Below, in pieces: positions 61,781 to 64,000 of a stretch of DNA of 64,000 nucleotides; the first letter of the stretch is position 1, and each line of letters opens with the position of its first letter. Source of the stretch: CBDEGU01 sp965238045 (lineage in GTDB: Bacteria > Acidobacteriota > Terriglobia > Bryobacterales > UBA6623). Location: NCBI GenBank assembly GCA_965238045.1, contig CBDEGU010000012.1, forward strand, positions 1,612,001 through 1,676,000, read 5' to 3'. A model generated the notes under the pieces. The model made no database searches. It was not told the DNA's origin and saw nothing but the letters and a program-made list of their open reading frames with translations. Made by a program: the position numbers and the translations under genes.

Positions 61781-63514
61781 TCAGTCCAGTTTCGTAACGT
61801 CCGCATAGCGGACGCCGACGGGTTTTCCGTCCCGGATGAGACGGGCTCGCAGCCTGGTTGGGCCGGCTTCGAGGTCGATTCCAGTGAAGGTCAGCGATTC
61901 CGCGCCGCGCGTGAATGACTTGGTCCGCTTGTTGGATCCCAGCTGAAACTCGGCGCGTCCGGCCGTCTCTTGCGGACCAAAACGGAGCCGGACTTCGTAG
62001 CTGCCGGCCGCCGCGACCTCGACTTCCCAGAAACCCAGATGCCCGTCGCTCCAGCCATCGTTGCGCTCGACTCGCCAGTCCTGGCGCGTGAGGATCACCG
62101 GGTCTTCGTGCTCGGTTCCCAGCGAAATGCGCGGAGGGTCATATCCTCGCGTCGAGGAGACATCTTCAAACCACTGCTCGTACTCCCGTTGCAGGCGTGA
62201 GACGACCGCGGCTTGGGAGTCGGCAAGATTCCGCTTCTCGCCCGAGTCGGACTCCATGTCGTAGAGTTCGAGCGGCGCGTTCGGCGGCATGGTCTTGCCG
62301 AAGCTTAGCGGCTGAACGAGTTTATAGCGCTGCGTGATGGCGGCGAAATTCCTGTAGAGAGCCGGCGCGTTGCCGCGATGCGACTGGATGAAGAGCGTAC
62401 GCTCGGGTACGTCTTCCTCGGGCCGCAGCAGCCGCGGCAGTAAACTTACGCCGTCGATCTGGCGGCCGGCGGGCAATGGCGCCCCCGCTGCTTCGGCCAG
62501 GGTAGGCAGCACGTCGATATGCGCGGCGATACGCTCTTCGGTTCGCGCCTTGACCCTCGCCGGCCACCGTAATAGAAACGGAACCCGGATGCCGCCTTCA
62601 TAGACGCTGGCCTTCTGGGCGCGGAGTCCGGCGGTGAAGCGCTGTGTCGTCGGTCCGTTGTCGGTCATGAAAATCACGATCGTATCGCGGGCCAATGTGA
62701 GCCTCTCGAGACGGTCGAGAAGTCGCCCCACGTTTTCGTCGATGTTGGTGATCATGCCATAGATGCGGGCGTCCTTGTCGTTGAGGCCCTTAGCCTTGTA
62801 GGGCTCGATATAGGAGGTGGGGACATCGTAGGGTGAGTGCGGCGCGTTCGTTGGGATGTAGGCAAAGAACGGACGGTCTTGGTTCTGCTCGACAAACATC
62901 GCCGCTGTATCGAAGAAGATGTCGGTGCAATATCCCTTATAGGGTTTGGCGCGGCCGTTGAGCTGCAGAACGGGGTCGAAGTAGCTGTTGCCCGGCGGGT
63001 CCGAGGGCTGGCCGATGCCGCCTCCCTTGTGGACCAGCGCCTGGCCGAAGCCCTGGTCGATCGGCCGCATGGGATAGTTGTCGCCAAGGTGCCATTTGCC
63101 GAAGATCCCAGTTTGGTATCCGGCTTCCGAGAGCATCTCGGCCAAGGTAACCTCGTCGCCGTGCATCATGGCGCGGCCGATATAGGTGTCGACGACGCCC
63201 GTGCGGTAGTTGTAGCGCCCTGTCATGAGGCTGGCGCGGGTCGGCGCGCAAACCGGCGACACATAGAACCGGGTAAAGGTGGCGCTTTCGCTCGCCAGCC
63301 GGTCGAGGTTGGGCGTTTGCAGAACGTCGTCGCCGCGAAAAGCCAGCTGAGCCCAGCCCTGATCGTCGGTCATGATCAGGATAATGTTTGGCCGGCGCCT
63401 TGCGTCTTGATCGGAGGCATCGGGCGAGCCGCAGGCAGCGGCAAAAACAAGGCCGGCGAAGAGGAAACCCGCGGCGGGCCGGGCGCTGCGGGAGAGTCGA
63501 AGTGGGCGGTTCAT
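61781..63514 (-). CDS. Arylsulfatase-type sulfatase
   Basis: ATG 63514 starts a lipoprotein signal (AAGFLFAGLVFAAACGS). The sulfatase domain has RPNIILIMTDDQGWAQLAF (metal Asps) and the formylglycine motif VCAPTRASLMTGRYN (CxPxR, Cys converted by FGE or anSME). FGKWHLGDN and VIFMTDNGPTTQRF (distal metal site) follow. A C-terminal beta-rich segment (about 480-577) may bind sugars. It is a type I sulfatase acting outside the cytoplasm; the substrate, possibly a sulfated glycan, is unknown. Length 577 residues. Confidence 0.92.
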   Translation of the reverse strand: MNRPLRLSRSARPAAGFLFAGLVFAAACGSPDASDQDARRRPNIILIMTDDQGWAQLAFRGDDVLQTPNLDRLASESATFTRFYVSPVCAPTRASLMTGRYNYRTGVVDTYIGRAMMHGDEVTLAEMLSEAGYQTGIFGKWHLGDNYPMRPIDQGFGQALVHKGGGIGQPSDPPGNSYFDPVLQLNGRAKPYKGYCTDIFFDTAAMFVEQNQDRPFFAYIPTNAPHSPYDVPTSYIEPYKAKGLNDKDARIYGMITNIDENVGRLLDRLERLTLARDTIVIFMTDNGPTTQRFTAGLRAQKASVYEGGIRVPFLLRWPARVKARTEERIAAHIDVLPTLAEAAGAPLPAGRQIDGVSLLPRLLRPEEDVPERTLFIQSHRGNAPALYRNFAAITQRYKLVQPLSFGKTMPPNAPLELYDMESDSGEKRNLADSQAAVVSRLQREYEQWFEDVSSTRGYDPPRISLGTEHEDPVILTRQDWRVERNDGWSDGHLGFWEVEVAAAGSYEVRLRFGPQETAGRAEFQLGSNKRTKSFTRGAESLTFTGIDLEAGPTRLRARLIRDGKPVGVRYADVTKLD

Positions 63515-63695
63515 AGCCGGTCCAGGAGGAGCGCTCACTAGCGCGGGCTGTTGGGGCGGAGGCGGAAGTTCTCGTTGGAATGCCCGCTGGGAGCTGCGGT
63601 CAGTGTAGCATTCCGCCGTGGCCGGGAACCGGCGGTACACCGGGAGCCCTGCCGAGAGAGAGAAAACTTTGAATGCCAGACGCGGACAGCCTCGC

Positions 63696-64000
63696 CTAGA
63701 CCCACTTCAGAGCGCCCTGACGGAAAATCCAGACATACCCGACGATCAGAATCGCCAAGAACACCAGCATCTCGACGAATCCGAACATCCCCAGCGCCTT
63801 GTATTGAATCGCCCACGGGAGCAAGAAAATCGTTTCCACGTCGAAGATCACGAACAAGATGGCGACCAGGTAGAAACGAATCGAGTAGCGGCCCCGCGTA
63901 TCCGTATCAGACGGGATGCCGCATTCATAGGCTTCCAGCTTGGTCTTGTTCGGAGCACTGGGGCGAATCAGCTTCGCCGCCATCAGCGTTACGATGGGGA
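63696..64000 (-). CDS. nuoA: NADH-quinone oxidoreductase subunit A, C-terminal part
   Basis: The frame enters from the right edge and reads PIVTLMAAKLIRPSAPNKT, then KLEAYECGIPSDTDTRGRYS and FYLVAILFVIFDVETIFLLPW. These are the NuoA signatures (YECG, FDVE) with two remaining helices. The first helix and true start lie beyond the window; the ATG at 63983 is probably internal. It is a membrane subunit of complex I. The other nuo genes would normally lie downstream, but here a sulfatase gene follows, so nuoA may be separated from the rest or close a cluster. Confidence 0.9.
   Translation of the reverse strand, partial: PIVTLMAAKLIRPSAPNKTKLEAYECGIPSDTDTRGRYSIRFYLVAILFVIFDVETIFLLPWAIQYKALGMFGFVEMLVFLAILIVGYVWIFRQGALKWV

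Noticed and set aside
1..64000. Complete reassignment of TAG to a sense codon
   Set aside because: Several genes end at TAG exactly where the family ends, most clearly hslU after SRYIL, and also the S41 peptidase, CRTAC1 and FN3 genes. Reading through gives unrelated sequence.

Overview
The window looks like a chromosomal segment of a high-GC Acidobacteriota-type bacterium. This is an inference from gene content: a VWFA-related secreted protein, an ASPIC/UnbV (CRTAC1) protein, a GldA/GldFG/DUF4340 export cluster, PEGA-repeat proteins, several alkaline-phosphatase-superfamily enzymes and a recA followed by an S41 protease. No rRNA, tRNA or CRISPR array was recognised.

Layout. 1-194: start of a SAM methyltransferase running off the left edge. 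195-1794: gene-free DNA with G/T-rich dispersed and tandem repeats. 1795-14118: an insertion-sequence graveyard. It holds an rve-type IS with a doubled left end, an IS4-type fragment, a 96-bp orphan IS21 end, two IS1595 copies in opposite orientation with perfect 8-bp target duplications, an IS256-like element split by a full IS21, and an IS630. Caught between them are pieces of a signalling locus: an ECF sigma factor with a zinc-finger anti-sigma, small membrane proteins, and a broken PP2C-type phosphatase running into a Ser/Thr kinase start. 14119-22897: GldA-, GldFG- and DUF4340-like genes, then YqgE, a methyltransferase, an RluA-type pseudouridine synthase and a VWFA protein. 22898-24470: IS1182-type element inserted at the VWFA stop codon. 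24620-29169: recA, S41 protease, CRTAC1 protein. 29230-29887: decayed SEC-C gene and IS110 remnant. 29918-32331: cobalt/nickel ECF transporter. 32463-35495: hslVU and a fibronectin-III lipoprotein. 35519-40559: three overlapping phosphodiesterase/sulfatase-like genes. 40648-50681: amidohydrolase, TPR/PEGA membrane protein, aroC, rlmB-type methyltransferase, guaB, and the aguAB-like putrescine pair. 50772-64000: ECF sigma operon with DUF3106, Fur regulator, FHA-GAF-PP2C phosphatase, TadZ-like ATPase, penicillin acylase, fabH, SprT-like protein, TonB, sulfatase and nuoA (cut by the right edge).

The most unusual signal is that several otherwise convincing genes are broken by one small lesion. 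Three have an in-frame TAG with clearly homologous coding sequence on both sides (7021, 42564, 58577). Three have 1-base frame changes (SEC-C gene, TadZ at a G8 run, TonB). hslU ends at TAG with its normal C-terminus, so wholesale reassignment of TAG is unlikely. Recent gene decay, sequence error or low-level amber suppression remain open.
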